A stretch of 64,000 nt of DNA from Aliivibrio sp. S4MY1 (lineage in GTDB: Bacteria; Pseudomonadota; Gammaproteobacteria; Enterobacterales; Vibrionaceae), in the NCBI RefSeq assembly GCF_028765545.1, contig NZ_JARACP010000014.1, positions 28,498-92,497 on the forward strand. The letters are read 5' to 3'. Under the pieces are notes generated by a model. That model searched no databases. It saw nothing but the letters and a program-made list of their open reading frames with translations, and was not told the DNA's origin. Shown piece after piece: positions 9,089-19,620 of the stretch. The translations under genes were made by a program, and so were the position numbers. The first letter of the stretch is position 1. Every line of letters begins with the position of its first letter.

Positions 9089-12000
9089 TTAATGAAGCTC
9101 TTCATGTTTCTTCACTAAACCAAAGTCAGCTAAAATGGCGTAAGCCGCTGGTATCATAAACAACACCAATAAGGTTGAAGTAAAGATACCAAAGACAATC
9201 GATACAACTAAGGGTTGAATAACTTGCGCCTGCAAACTGGTTTCTAATAACAAGGGTAATAACCCTGCAGCCGTCGTAATTGAGGTTAAAAATACCGCCC
9301 TAAAACGCTCACGACTTGCTTTGACCACTGACTCATAAACGGAATCACCATCATCAACATGGTGGCGTATGTACTGCACCAATAAAATCGAATCATTGAC
9401 CACAATACCCGCTAAAGAAACAAACCCCATAATGCTTGGCATACTCAATGGATGACCTAATAAAACATGCCCCCATAACACGCCAATCAGCGCTAATGGT
9501 ATCGCTAGCATCACCACAAACGGTTCTAAATAGCTTCTAAATTGGAAGCTGAGAATAACAAATACCCCAAACAGCCCAAGCATAAATCCAGTACCAATGG
9601 ATTGTCCTGTTTCGGCCGAATCTTTCGCTTCACCCTCAAAATCAAAACGCAGTCCTGGGTATTTCTTTTTCAATTCTGGTGCGAGATCTTTTTTAAATTG
9701 ATTCAGTATTTCTGTTGAGCTCACCTGAGATGCGTGAACATCACCAAAGACACTTAAGGTTCTTAACCCATTAATTCTCTGTATTCGCACATAATTTCTT
9801 TGAAAATCTAATGTTGCGATAGAGGCTAGAGGTATTTGGTCTCCCGTAGGCAAAATGATTGGGAAGTTCTCTAAAGTATGTAAATCACCTGCTTGTTGTT
9901 TATTTAAACGAACTTCAATTTCAATGTTTTCAACACCTAATTGAATTTCATCTGCCGTTTGTCCAAAGTAAGCCGCACGTAATTGATTAGCAATCAGTTG
10001 ACCCGTCACACCAAAAGCTTCAGCACCTGGGCGAAGTTTTATTAATACTTCTTCTTTCCCCATTCTCATGTCATCAAGCACGCCATAAACGCCTGCAAAA
10101 TCATTCAAATAGGCTTGAACTTCTAATGATGCTGACTTCAGTGTGTGTAAATCATCATCCATCATACGAATTTCAATCGCCCTTCCACCCGGTCCCATGG
10201 TTGGCTGCTTAAAAACCATAATTATTGGCTCCGCTAAATCTCCGACTTCTTTACGCCATGCATCAATAAAATCATCAATTAATGTGTTTCGTTTTTCAGC
10301 CCCTAATAAATCTAAACGAATTGTCGCTAAATGCGGGCCAGATTCATTAGCGTCGGCATTAGTATTAAATTGCTCGGTAATATGCTCAACTAATGGTGTG
10401 CCACCTTCCTTTTCTTCACTCCATTGTTTATTCAATTTATTCGCTGCATTAACAATCTTATCTACGACTAATTCAGTTTGAGATAATGAAGATCCAGGGG
10501 GCAAAATAATACGTGCTTCGGCGATATCTCCATCTAACTCAGGAAAACCAACAAACTTTAACGCGCCACCAGATATCAAAGAAAAAGAAACCAATAGACT
10601 CGCAATAACGGCACCTAAAAACGCATAACGCCATTCCACTACTTTCGTTACCGCATTCACCAAGGTGGTATTTCTAAAGTGCTCAAAACGGTCCAATACT
10701 TTCTTTTTAAACCCAGTAATCGGCTTATCGTTTTTTGCTCTGTGTAATGAATGGCTTAAATGATTAGGTAAAATTAAAAATGCTTCAATAAGACTCAAGG
10801 AGAGCACTAAGATCAGAACCTGTGGAATAACCTTGAGTACCGCCCCCATCTCTCCTTGTAAAAACATCAAGCTACCAAAAATACAGACCGTCGTTAAAAA
10901 AGAAGATAAAACACCGGGAAAGACTTTTTTAACCCCGTTATACACCGCATCATCAATCTCTTGTCCTCTATCTAGATGAGAGGCGATGGATTCTGCAATC
11001 ACAATCGCATCATCCATCATAATCCCGATGGCCATTAATAAGGCAACAAGAGACATGATATTAATAGAGAGCCCTAAGCTTGCCATTAAGAACAGCCCAC
11101 CTAAAAAAGCCACGGGCAAACCAGCAGCAACCCAGAAAGAATAGCGGAAAGTAAAAAACAGCCACATGGTTAAGAAAACAAGAATGATCCCCTGCCATCC
11201 GTTTTTTACCATCATGGTCAAACGATCCCAAAGCAGTGATGAGAGATCATTCGTCATCTCTAACGTCACACCATCGGGTGCGACTGATTGCTGATATTCA
11301 ACAAATGCAGAAACACGATCTTTGATTCGCAGAGCATCGTCAGCTTTATTTTTACTGATCTTAAGTACCGCTGATGGCTTACCATCAAACAGTACTTTCT
11401 GTTCATCAAGTTCAAAACGATCCGTGATAGTGGCAATGTCTCCTAAGCGAAGTAATGCGCCATTCTCTGATGCCCCTATTACCGTTTTTGCTAATTCCTC
11501 AGGTGTGGTTTTTCTCTCATCAAAACGAATTAAAAAGTTCTTTTCTGGCGTTTCGATATTACCGCTAGGCAATTTAATGTTCTGTTGAGCTAATTGATTG
11601 GCAATATCACTGACATTCAATCCCAACTGACGAATCGCACTTTCATCCAACTCCACTCGATATTGATGATCAGAAAAACCACTCACTTCAACGAGTGATA
11701 CATCGTAATCAAGTTTTAAGCTTTGTTTTAATTTCTCTGCGTATGCTTTTAATTCTGGCCATGTGGTATCTGCGGTAATCGCCACATCCACCACAGGTTC
11801 GTTCCAATCAAGTTCTTGAACAACTGGGGATTCAATCTCTTTTGGAAAGTCATTAATTGAGTCAATTTGAGTTTGTACATCCACCAACATTCGCCCGATA
11901 TCGGCTTTTTCATTTAACTTAATAATCAGTCGAGCTGAGCCTTCTATCGCTTCACATTTGGTTTCTTCAATATTACCTAACCCATCAACCGCATCTTCCA

Positions 12001-12193
12001 TACGAATACAAATGCTCTCTTCCACCTCTTGCGGAGAAGCCCCTGGGTACACAACGCCAGCTAAAATATAAGGAGGACTAAATTCGGGAAATGTCTCTCG
12101 TTTTAATTGAGATAAAGAAACCAAACCAAGCAGCAATAAAGTGAGCATTAATAAGTTAGCTGCGGTTGGATGACGAGCAAAGAACTTGATCAT
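9089..12193 (-). CDS. RND-family efflux transporter, inner-membrane pump subunit
   Basis: 1034 residues, the normal length for an AcrB-type (HAE1-like) pump. Layout: TM1 near residues 12-30, a large periplasmic domain, TM2-6 (about 335-480), a second periplasmic domain, and TM8-12 near the C-terminus. GIMMDDAIVIAES contains the paired proton-relay aspartates Asp394-Asp395 of TM4. GIVVNDSILLV is the matching motif in the second half. It exports substrates by proton antiport through a tripartite complex. The adaptor gene lies just upstream with a 4-base ATGA overlap, so the two are translationally coupled. No outer-membrane channel gene is nearby, so a TolC-type channel elsewhere is presumed. 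Substrate cannot be predicted. Confidence 0.93.
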   Translation of the reverse strand: MIKFFARHPTAANLLMLTLLLLGLVSLSQLKRETFPEFSPPYILAGVVYPGASPQEVEESICIRMEDAVDGLGNIEETKCEAIEGSARLIIKLNEKADIGRMLVDVQTQIDSINDFPKEIESPVVQELDWNEPVVDVAITADTTWPELKAYAEKLKQSLKLDYDVSLVEVSGFSDHQYRVELDESAIRQLGLNVSDIANQLAQQNIKLPSGNIETPEKNFLIRFDERKTTPEELAKTVIGASENGALLRLGDIATITDRFELDEQKVLFDGKPSAVLKISKNKADDALRIKDRVSAFVEYQQSVAPDGVTLEMTNDLSSLLWDRLTMMVKNGWQGIILVFLTMWLFFTFRYSFWVAAGLPVAFLGGLFLMASLGLSINIMSLVALLMAIGIMMDDAIVIAESIASHLDRGQEIDDAVYNGVKKVFPGVLSSFLTTVCIFGSLMFLQGEMGAVLKVIPQVLILVLSLSLIEAFLILPNHLSHSLHRAKNDKPITGFKKKVLDRFEHFRNTTLVNAVTKVVEWRYAFLGAVIASLLVSFSLISGGALKFVGFPELDGDIAEARIILPPGSSLSQTELVVDKIVNAANKLNKQWSEEKEGGTPLVEHITEQFNTNADANESGPHLATIRLDLLGAEKRNTLIDDFIDAWRKEVGDLAEPIIMVFKQPTMGPGGRAIEIRMMDDDLHTLKSASLEVQAYLNDFAGVYGVLDDMRMGKEEVLIKLRPGAEAFGVTGQLIANQLRAAYFGQTADEIQLGVENIEIEVRLNKQQAGDLHTLENFPIILPTGDQIPLASIATLDFQRNYVRIQRINGLRTLSVFGDVHASQVSSTEILNQFKKDLAPELKKKYPGLRFDFEGEAKDSAETGQSIGTGFMLGLFGVFVILSFQFRSYLEPFVVMLAIPLALIGVLWGHVLLGHPLSMPSIMGFVSLAGIVVNDSILLVQYIRHHVDDGDSVYESVVKASRERFRAVFLTSITTAAGLLPLLLETSLQAQVIQPLVVSIVFGIFTSTLLVLFMIPAAYAILADFGLVKKHEELH

Positions 12194-13509
12194 TGAACTG
12201 GCTCCTCATCATTATTTGATTTAGCCAAGCGCAATTGCATGCCATTAATCGCAGGAAGTAGATCATTTAAGATCAAACGATCATTACTCTTAATATCTCC
12301 AGTCACGACAACTTGGTTATTGCGTCGATAAACAATCTCAATCGGAAGGATAATTAATTTGTTATCTTGCCCTAATAAATAGATCTTATCGCCATGCAAC
12401 GCACTTTCAGGGATCACCCATTGTGCTGATGCCTCACCTTCGATCCTCGCTTTCACAAACATCCCATTCACTAATGGTGGTAATGAGTTGGGTTGAAAAG
12501 CACGGTAGTTTTGATCTATTTCTAAAATGACGCCAACCGTCGCTTGATTTGGATCGACCGTTTCACTAATACGAGCGACTTTCGCTTCCCATTTAGCATC
12601 AAAGCGACCACTGCTTAATTCCACATTCGCCGTTAATGGTAATGAATCAATATTTGGCATGCCCTGTTCACTTACCTCAAAGGCTTTCACACTTTGAGCT
12701 AATGTTTGCATGTCATGAATAGAGATTTGCGCTTCCATCTCCATGGTTTGAATTCCATGAGCAATGAACATGGTTTGCTGTAGATTAACCACTTGTTCTG
12801 CTTCAATGTCCACCTCAGAAATACGAACATCCGCTGGCAATATAATCGAAGTTTTTTCTAAAGAGCGTTGCGCTTCTTCTAATTTGGCTTGGTTTACCTT
12901 AACCATTGCCGCGGCCACTTTTCTTTCATCAGGCAATAATAAGATCTGATTTTGAATATCTTGAACCACTTTTTGTTGTGCCAAATAAGACTGATTCTGC
13001 TGGTCTAAATCCGATTGAGATGTCAGGCCTTTTTTCTGAAGATTAACCTTACGGCTTAGCTCTTTCTTACTGATCGAAAGTCGATTCTTTTCTATTTTTA
13101 ATGTGTTTCGAATGTTTTTTTCTTCTAAATCCACTTTTGCTAATTGAGTTTGGCTCGATCCTAAATCTGCTTCTGCTTGAGCGAGTTTCAACTCATAATC
13201 GAGTGGGTCTATTCGTAATACTTCAGTACCGGCTAATAAGATATTTCCTTTGTGTAATTCAGGGTGGCGATACACCACTTTACCGGATACTTCAGCAATG
13301 GCTTTCCATTCAAACTTCGGTCTAATTTTCCCGTAACCTATGACTTGAGGGGCAATGGATTTAGGTTCTAACATTTGGATATTGACAACTTTTGAACGGT
13401 CTTCAAGTGGTTTAGTTTCAGCATCTGGACGCAATTTCGTGATGGTAATAAGAATAATCACACCAACCGCTACAACTGGAAAAAAGAGGAATTTTTTATT
13501 TATTTTCAT
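12190..13509 (-). CDS. RND efflux periplasmic adaptor (membrane fusion protein)
   Basis: About 439 residues. It begins MKINKKFLFFPVVAVGVIIL, an N-terminal anchor rather than a lipobox (no Cys). Then come the lipoyl/barrel-sandwich halves (GYGKIRPKFEW... EVSGKVVYRHPELHKGNIL), an alpha-helical hairpin rich in Gln, Lys and Leu (about 115-215), and the beta-barrel and membrane-proximal domains. It links the pump to an outer-membrane channel. An upstream in-frame ATG at 13518 has its purine-rich box (AGAAGAG) directly abutting it. The same box is about 10 bases from the ATG at 13509, so the inner start is preferred. It overlaps the pump gene by 4 bases. Confidence 0.88.
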   Translation of the reverse strand: MKINKKFLFFPVVAVGVIILITITKLRPDAETKPLEDRSKVVNIQMLEPKSIAPQVIGYGKIRPKFEWKAIAEVSGKVVYRHPELHKGNILLAGTEVLRIDPLDYELKLAQAEADLGSSQTQLAKVDLEEKNIRNTLKIEKNRLSISKKELSRKVNLQKKGLTSQSDLDQQNQSYLAQQKVVQDIQNQILLLPDERKVAAAMVKVNQAKLEEAQRSLEKTSIILPADVRISEVDIEAEQVVNLQQTMFIAHGIQTMEMEAQISIHDMQTLAQSVKAFEVSEQGMPNIDSLPLTANVELSSGRFDAKWEAKVARISETVDPNQATVGVILEIDQNYRAFQPNSLPPLVNGMFVKARIEGEASAQWVIPESALHGDKIYLLGQDNKLIILPIEIVYRRNNQVVVTGDIKSNDRLILNDLLPAINGMQLRLAKSNNDEEPVQ

Positions 13510-13695
13510 TATGTGCATCTCTTCTGTTTACTTAACGTCACGCCAGATAAAAGCTAGATAGTTATTAATTGTACTATTAAGAATTAAAAATACGCTCACC
13601 TTTGTATAAAAACGCATCATAGCAATCGTTTTTCTTCTCTTTTTTAACATTTAATCAAAAAAACATCCATATAAGGTAAAAACATCATTTAAAGG

Positions 13696-13724
13696 TTGAC
13701 GATATTAGCTAAGTACGATATTAA
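13696..13724 (+). promoter_or_regulatory. candidate promoter of the leu operon
   Basis: TTGACG (13696-13701) and TATTAA (13719-13724) are separated by 17 bp, placing transcription start near 13731, about 27 bases before the leader peptide ATG. The rest of the 13510-13757 gap is AT-rich and shows nothing else I can name. Confidence 0.6.
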
Positions 13725-13757
13725 TTTGTTAATTATTTTTTATGGATTGTGTTTCAA

Positions 13758-13820
13758 ATGAAAACAGTATCTTCTTTTGCTTTAAACCTCCTCATTATCG
13801 TGAACATCTCACGCGGGTAG
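13758..13820 (+). CDS. leuL: leu operon leader peptide LeuL
   Basis: A 20-codon open frame starting ATG AAA ACA and ending CGC GGG TAG. Residues 9-17 are L-N-L-L-I-I-V-N-I: three leucine codons (TTA, CTC, CTC at 13782-13793, split by one Asn) followed by Ile-Ile-Val. It sits 174 bp before leuA and just upstream of an antiterminator/terminator pair. That is the arrangement of a ribosome-mediated attenuator that senses charged tRNA-Leu. The peptide itself probably has no function. The stop codon lies inside the 5' arm of the antiterminator, so a ribosome that finishes the leader hides that arm. Confidence 0.85.
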   Translation: MKTVSSFALNLLIIVNISRG

Positions 13821-13863
13821 GTTATGGACCAAAAGAAACCATAAACCAAATTTTAAAACCCGC
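13813..13863 (+). promoter_or_regulatory. leu attenuator: antiterminator hairpin
   Basis: GCGGGT (13813-13818) can pair with ACCCGC (13858-13863). Inside it GGTTATGG (13820-13827) pairs with CCATAAACC (13839-13847, one bulged A). The outer 3' arm is the same ACCCGC that forms the left half of the terminator, so the two structures exclude each other. A ribosome stalled on the Leu codons at 13782-13793 leaves the antiterminator free to form and leuABCD is transcribed. Confidence 0.75.
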
Positions 13864-13883
13864 TAACCATGGCGGGTTTTTTT
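13855..13883 (+). terminator. leu attenuator: intrinsic terminator
   Basis: AAAACCCGC (13855-13863) pairs with GCGGGTTTT (13872-13880) across an 8-base loop, followed by T residues to 13883. It lies 48 bp before leuA. It should form when leucine is plentiful and the ribosome reaches the leader stop codon. Confidence 0.9.
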
Positions 13884-13931
13884 ATGGATATCCGTCATCA
13901 AGGCAAATGACAAACACAAGGAAGCAAGCCC

Positions 13932-15479
13932 ATGAGCGATCAAGTCATTATCTTCGACACCACCCTACGTGATGGCGAACAAGCACTATCAGCAAGTTTA
14001 ACCGTAAAAGAAAAATTGCAGATTGCGTACGCACTTGAACGCCTAGGTGTTGATGTAATTGAAGCTGGCTTCCCTGTCTCTTCCCCTGGTGATTTTGAAT
14101 CAGTACAAACCATTGCAAAACACATTAAAAATAGCCGAATTTGTGGTCTAGCTCGTGCTGTCCCTAAAGATATTGATGCAGCAGCTGAAGCGTTAAAAGT
14201 CGCAGAAGCGTTCCGAATTCATACCTTTATTTCTACTTCGACCGTTCACGTTCAAGATAAATTGCGCCGTAGCTACGATGATGTGGTTGAAATGGGTGTA
14301 AAAGCGGTTAAACACGCACGTAAATACACCGATGATGTAGAGTTTTCTTGTGAAGATGCTGGCCGCACTCCAATTGATAACCTTTGCCGTATGGTTGAAG
14401 CTGCAATCAATGCCGGTGCGAATACTATCAATATTCCAGACACGGTTGGTTACACCATTCCAGGTGAATTTGGTGGCATTGTTCAGCAATTATTTAACCG
14501 TGTTCCAAACATTGATAAAGCTATCATCTCTGTTCATTGTCATGATGATTTAGGGATGTCAGTTGCCAACTCTATTGCTGCGGTTCAAGCGGGGGCTCGC
14601 CAAGTTGAAGGGACAATTAATGGTATTGGTGAGCGTGCAGGTAACTGTTCTCTAGAAGAAATTGCGATGATTCTACAGACTCGTTCAGAATATCTAGGCG
14701 TTCATACGGGTCTTAAAAACGATGAGATCCACCGTACCAGTAAATTGGTAAGTCAGCTGTGTAATATGCCAATTCAAAGCAATAAAGCTATCGTAGGCGC
14801 AAACGCCTTTAGCCACTCTTCTGGTATTCACCAAGATGGCATGCTTAAGAATAAAAATACCTATGAGATCATGACACCTGAGTCTATCGGTCTTAAAAAC
14901 AAAGCGTTAAACCTAACCAGTCGTTCAGGCCGTGCTGCGGTTAAGAGCCACATGGATGCTATGGGCTATAAAGAAGACGAATATAACCTAGACACGCTAT
15001 ATGCTGACTTTGTGAAGCTAGCGGATCGTAAAGGCCAAGTCTTTGATTACGATTTAGAAGCGTTAATGCATTTTGCTAACTTACGAGATGAGGATGACTT
15101 CTATAAGTTGAATTACCTAAGCGTTCAATCTGGCAGCGTAATGGCGACAACTAGTATCAAACTACTTTGTGGTGATGAAGAAAAATGTGAAGCCGCTGTC
15201 GGTAATGGTCCTGTTGATGCCCTTTACCAATGTATCTACAAACTAACAGGCTATGAGATTGTTCTAGATAAGTTTGATTTAACTGCAAAAGGCGAAGGTG
15301 AAGATGGTTTAGGTCAGGCTGATATTATTGCCAATTACAAAGGCCGAAAATATCACGGTACAGGTTTAGCGACCGATATTATCGAAGCCTCTGGTCAGGC
15401 ATTACTTCACGTAATTAATAGCATTCATCGTGCAGATCAAATTGCTGAAATTAAGCAAAAGAAAGTAGCTACGGTTTAA
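13932..15479 (+). CDS. leuA: 2-isopropylmalate synthase
   Basis: First committed step of leucine synthesis: condenses acetyl-CoA with 2-oxoisovalerate. 515 residues. It shows the HMGL-like catalytic barrel with [11 protein letters not shown] near the N-terminus (metal-binding Asp), [10 protein letters not shown] (metal-binding His pair) and [16 protein letters not shown]-terminal LeuA regulatory domain (about 390-515) mediates leucine feedback. Shine-Dalgarno AAGGAA (13918-13923) lies 8 bases before the ATG. First structural gene of leuABCD, controlled by the attenuator immediately upstream. Confidence 0.98.
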   Translation: MSDQVIIFDTTLRDGEQALSASLTVKEKLQIAYALERLGVDVIEAGFPVSSPGDFESVQTIAKHIKNSRICGLARAVPKDIDAAAEALKVAEAFRIHTFISTSTVHVQDKLRRSYDDVVEMGVKAVKHARKYTDDVEFSCEDAGRTPIDNLCRMVEAAINAGANTINIPDTVGYTIPGEFGGIVQQLFNRVPNIDKAIISVHCHDDLGMSVANSIAAVQAGARQVEGTINGIGERAGNCSLEEIAMILQTRSEYLGVHTGLKNDEIHRTSKLVSQLCNMPIQSNKAIVGANAFSHSSGIHQDGMLKNKNTYEIMTPESIGLKNKALNLTSRSGRAAVKSHMDAMGYKEDEYNLDTLYADFVKLADRKGQVFDYDLEALMHFANLRDEDDFYKLNYLSVQSGSVMATTSIKLLCGDEEKCEAAVGNGPVDALYQCIYKLTGYEIVLDKFDLTAKGEGEDGLGQADIIANYKGRKYHGTGLATDIIEASGQALLHVINSIHRADQIAEIKQKKVATV

Positions 15480-15499
15480 AAAAGCCGAAACAAATTTTA

Positions 15500-15528
15500 A
15501 ATCAGAGAAGTATAGGCCTTCTCTGATT
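15500..15528 (+). other. strong stem-loop between leuA and leuB
   Basis: AATCAGAGAAG (15500-15510) pairs perfectly with CTTCTCTGATT (15518-15528) around a 7-base loop. An A-rich stretch follows instead of a T-run, so it is not a standard terminator. It may protect or process the operon mRNA, giving leuA and leuB different dosage. It fills most of the 83-bp gap between the genes. Confidence 0.7.
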
Positions 15529-15553
15529 AAGCAAATTAAATAGAAAAGATTAA

Positions 15554-16654
<1,101 letters not shown>

Positions 16655-16669
16655 TTCAAGGAAGAAGCA

Positions 16670-18085
16670 ATGTCTAACGCAAAAACATTATACGAAAAAA
16701 TTTACGATGCCCATGTTGCTGTAGCGGCAGAAGGCGAAAACCCAATTTTATACATCGACCGCCATTTGGTTCATGAAGTGACATCACCACAAGCGTTTGA
16801 TGGCCTACGTGAAAAAGGACGTAAAGTTCGCCAAGTAGGTAAAACCTTCGCAACGATGGATCACAACGTTTCAACACAAACCAAAGACATTAATGCCTCT
16901 GGTGAAATGGCTCGAATCCAAATGGAGACGCTATCAAAAAACTGTGAAGAGTTTGGCGTTACCCTTTACGATCTAAACCATAAATATCAAGGTATTGTTC
17001 ATGTTATGGGCCCAGAACTTGGTATTACCTTACCAGGTATGACGATTGTGTGTGGTGATTCACACACTGCAACTCACGGCGCATTTGGTTCATTAGCTTT
17101 TGGTATCGGTACCTCTGAAGTTGAGCACGTATTAGCGACACAAACGCTAAAACAAGCACGTGCTAAAACCATGAAAATCGAAGTTAAAGGCAAAGTAGCC
17201 GAAGGCATTACCGCTAAAGACATCGTTCTTGCGATCATAGGTAAAACAACGGCTGCTGGTGGTACTGGTTATGTGGTTGAATTCTGTGGTGAAGCGATTA
17301 CCGACCTTACGATGGAAGGTCGTATGACGGTATGTAACATGGCGATCGAATTAGGCGCTAAAGCAGGTCTTATCGCACCTGACCAAACAACATTTGATTA
17401 TATTACTGGACGTAAATTCTCACCACAGGGTGCAGATTTAGACGCCGCTATCGACTACTGGTCATCATTGAAAACTGATGATAATGCTGAGTTTGATGCC
17501 GTAGTAACACTTGAAGCCTCTGAAATTAAACCGCAAGTCACTTGGGGTACAAACCCAGGGCAAGTGATCGCAGTAGACGCTCCAATCCCTGCACCAGAGA
17601 GTTTTTCTGACCCTGTAGAAAAAGCATCTGCTGAAAAAGCCTTAGCTTACATGGGACTTGAAGCTGGAAAATCCCTGTCTGATTACAATGTTGATAAAGT
17701 ATTTGTTGGTTCTTGTACTAATTCACGTATCGAAGACATGCGTGCTGCGGCTGCGGTAGCAAAAGGTAATAAAGTGGCATCTCATGTTCAAGCCTTGATT
17801 GTTCCTGGCTCTGAGCAAGTAAAAGCACAAGCAGAAAAAGAAGGTCTGGATGTGATCTTTAAAGAAGCGGGTTTTGAATGGCGCCTACCGGGTTGCTCTA
17901 TGTGCCTTGCAATGAACAACGACCGTCTAGGTCCGCAAGAACGCTGTGCGTCAACATCAAACCGTAACTTTGAAGGTCGCCAAGGCCGTGATGGTCGAAC
18001 TCACCTAGTGAGTCCTGCAATGGCTGCTGCAGCTGCAATTGCGGGTCACTTTGTTGATATTCGTACCATTACAGAACAAGCATAA
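16670..18085 (+). CDS. leuC: 3-isopropylmalate dehydratase, large subunit
   Basis: Aconitase-family [4Fe-4S] subunit which, with LeuD, isomerises 2- to 3-isopropylmalate. 471 residues. [15 protein letters not shown] and DHNVST lie near the N-terminus, [13 protein letters not shown] in the middle, and the cluster cysteines in FVGSCTNSR and [10 protein letters not shown] (about residues 348, 408, 411). Start ATG 16670 is preceded by AAGGAAGAAGCA. leuD begins 12 bp after its stop. Codon usage and spacing match the rest of the operon. Confidence 0.98.
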   Translation: MSNAKTLYEKIYDAHVAVAAEGENPILYIDRHLVHEVTSPQAFDGLREKGRKVRQVGKTFATMDHNVSTQTKDINASGEMARIQMETLSKNCEEFGVTLYDLNHKYQGIVHVMGPELGITLPGMTIVCGDSHTATHGAFGSLAFGIGTSEVEHVLATQTLKQARAKTMKIEVKGKVAEGITAKDIVLAIIGKTTAAGGTGYVVEFCGEAITDLTMEGRMTVCNMAIELGAKAGLIAPDQTTFDYITGRKFSPQGADLDAAIDYWSSLKTDDNAEFDAVVTLEASEIKPQVTWGTNPGQVIAVDAPIPAPESFSDPVEKASAEKALAYMGLEAGKSLSDYNVDKVFVGSCTNSRIEDMRAAAAVAKGNKVASHVQALIVPGSEQVKAQAEKEGLDVIFKEAGFEWRLPGCSMCLAMNNDRLGPQERCASTSNRNFEGRQGRDGRTHLVSPAMAAAAAIAGHFVDIRTITEQA

Positions 18086-18097
18086 AAGGAATTTACT

Positions 18098-18700
18098 ATG
18101 TCAGGTTTTAAGCAACATACAGGTCTAGTCGTTCCTTTAGATACGGCGAATATTGATACCGATGCCATTATACCAAAGCAGTTTCTACAAAAAGTAAATC
18201 GCATTGGTTTTGGTAAACACCTATTTCACGATTGGCGTTTTCTTGATGATGCTGGTGAGCAACCCAATCCAGAATTTGTCATGAACACACCGCGCTATCA
18301 AGGCGCTAGTATTCTGCTTGCTCGTGAAAACTTCGGTTGTGGTTCTTCTCGTGAACACGCACCTTGGGCGTTAGCTGATTACGGCATCCAAGTGATGATC
18401 GCACCAAGCTTTGCTGATATTTTTTATGGCAACTCAATCAATAACCAAATGGTTCCAGTTCGCCTGACCGAATCTGAAGTTGATGAAATATTTCAGTTCG
18501 TTGAAGCGAATGAAGGCGCTGAGGTTACTGTGGATTTAGAAGCGATGTTAGTGACTGCTAACAATAAACAGTATTCTTTTGAAATTGATGAGTTTCGTCG
18601 TCATTGTTTATTAAATGGTTTAGATAATATCGGACTGACACTGCAACACGCCGATAAAATTTCAGAGTATGAAGCGAAGATCCCGAGTTTCTTAAAATAA
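18098..18700 (+). CDS. leuD: 3-isopropylmalate dehydratase, small subunit
   Basis: The swivel-domain partner of LeuC, 200 residues as usual for proteobacteria. Motifs: [17 protein letters not shown] near the N-terminus and [20 protein letters not shown] (about 68-87), the substrate-binding loop. AAGGAATTTACT precedes the ATG. Last gene of leuABCD, followed 28 bp later by a terminator. Confidence 0.98.
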   Translation: MSGFKQHTGLVVPLDTANIDTDAIIPKQFLQKVNRIGFGKHLFHDWRFLDDAGEQPNPEFVMNTPRYQGASILLARENFGCGSSREHAPWALADYGIQVMIAPSFADIFYGNSINNQMVPVRLTESEVDEIFQFVEANEGAEVTVDLEAMLVTANNKQYSFEIDEFRRHCLLNGLDNIGLTLQHADKISEYEAKIPSFLK

Positions 18701-18727
18701 GATTCAGGCTTCGTATTCAGGAAATGT

Positions 18728-18761
18728 TAGAGGTTGATATGAACGTATCAACCTCTTTTTT
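18728..18761 (+). terminator. intrinsic terminator of leuABCD
   Basis: AGAGGTTGATA (18729-18739) pairs with TATCAACCTCT (18746-18756) around a 6-base loop, with T-run to 18761. The left arm TAGAGGTTGATAT is identical to that of the cheX terminator at 2413. Confidence 0.92.
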
Positions 18762-18826
18762 GTCTATAGAATAGTGTCACCTATAATCACATATCACTAA
18801 ACCAAAACAAAAGTCAGGTATCTTTT

Positions 18827-19606
18827 ATGAAAATCCTTATTTCCTCGTTACTTTTGCTTTTCTCATTCAGTACGTTCGCTGCACCAAAATCTGAACTCTG
18901 GGATTATTGGAATGTAAGTAATGAACAAAACGCCACCACCATCTCTCACCAGTATTGGCAACAAACCTTAGATAAATACCTCATGACTAAGGGGGAATTC
19001 ACGCTTTTTGACTATGCTAACGTCACCGATGCTGATGAGCGAACTCTTAACAGCTATTTACGTCAAATGAGTCGTATTGATCCGAGAGAATATAAAAAAG
19101 CAGAGCAATACGCTTATTGGGTCAACCTTTACAATGCAATCACTGTAAAAATTATTTTAGATAATTACCCTATCAAATCGATTACTAAATTAGGAGGGCT
19201 ATTTAGCTTCGGACCTTGGGATGAAGAAGTTATTATAGTGGCAGGAAAAGCTCTTACTCTTAATGATATCGAACATCGAATTTTAAGACCAATATGGAAT
19301 GATCCTAGAACCCATTATGCGGTGAACTGCGCAAGCTTAGGTTACCCTAACTTACAATCAAAAGCCTTCACCGCTAGAAACAGCGATAAATTATTAGATA
19401 AAGCGGCAACCGAATTCATTAACAGTAACAAGGGTGTATTGATTCGAGAAGATAAAGTCCAACTATCCTCTATTTATGATTGGTTCGCTGTTGATTTTGG
19501 TAATCAAGCACAGCTTTTTAAGCACCTAAAAAAATATCGCCCAGAATTAAAATCATTCAAAGGCGATATTCGCTATGACTACGACTGGTCATTGAATAAA
19601 CAATAA
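18827..19606 (+). CDS. Secreted DUF547 domain protein
   Basis: 259 residues with a signal peptide (MKILISSLLLLFSFSTFA, cleaved before APKS). The mature protein carries the DUF547 landmarks AYWVNLYNAITVKIILDNYP (about 104-123), HYAVNCASLGYPNL (about 163-176, invariant Cys) and a C-terminal YDWSL. Found in many marine gammaproteobacteria; the biochemical role is not known to me, though the conserved Cys and nearby His would suit a hydrolase or transferase fold. It stands alone between the leu terminator and djlA, to which it converges with a 14-bp gap. Confidence 0.8.
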   Translation: MKILISSLLLLFSFSTFAAPKSELWDYWNVSNEQNATTISHQYWQQTLDKYLMTKGEFTLFDYANVTDADERTLNSYLRQMSRIDPREYKKAEQYAYWVNLYNAITVKIILDNYPIKSITKLGGLFSFGPWDEEVIIVAGKALTLNDIEHRILRPIWNDPRTHYAVNCASLGYPNLQSKAFTARNSDKLLDKAATEFINSNKGVLIREDKVQLSSIYDWFAVDFGNQAQLFKHLKKYRPELKSFKGDIRYDYDWSLNKQ

Positions 19607-19620
19607 AAAATGCAGAGGGA

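Noticed and set aside
13742..13972. 76-codon open frame through the leu leader
   Set aside because: It crosses the attenuator terminator and runs into leuA in another frame. The 20-codon leader at 13758 explains the region far better.
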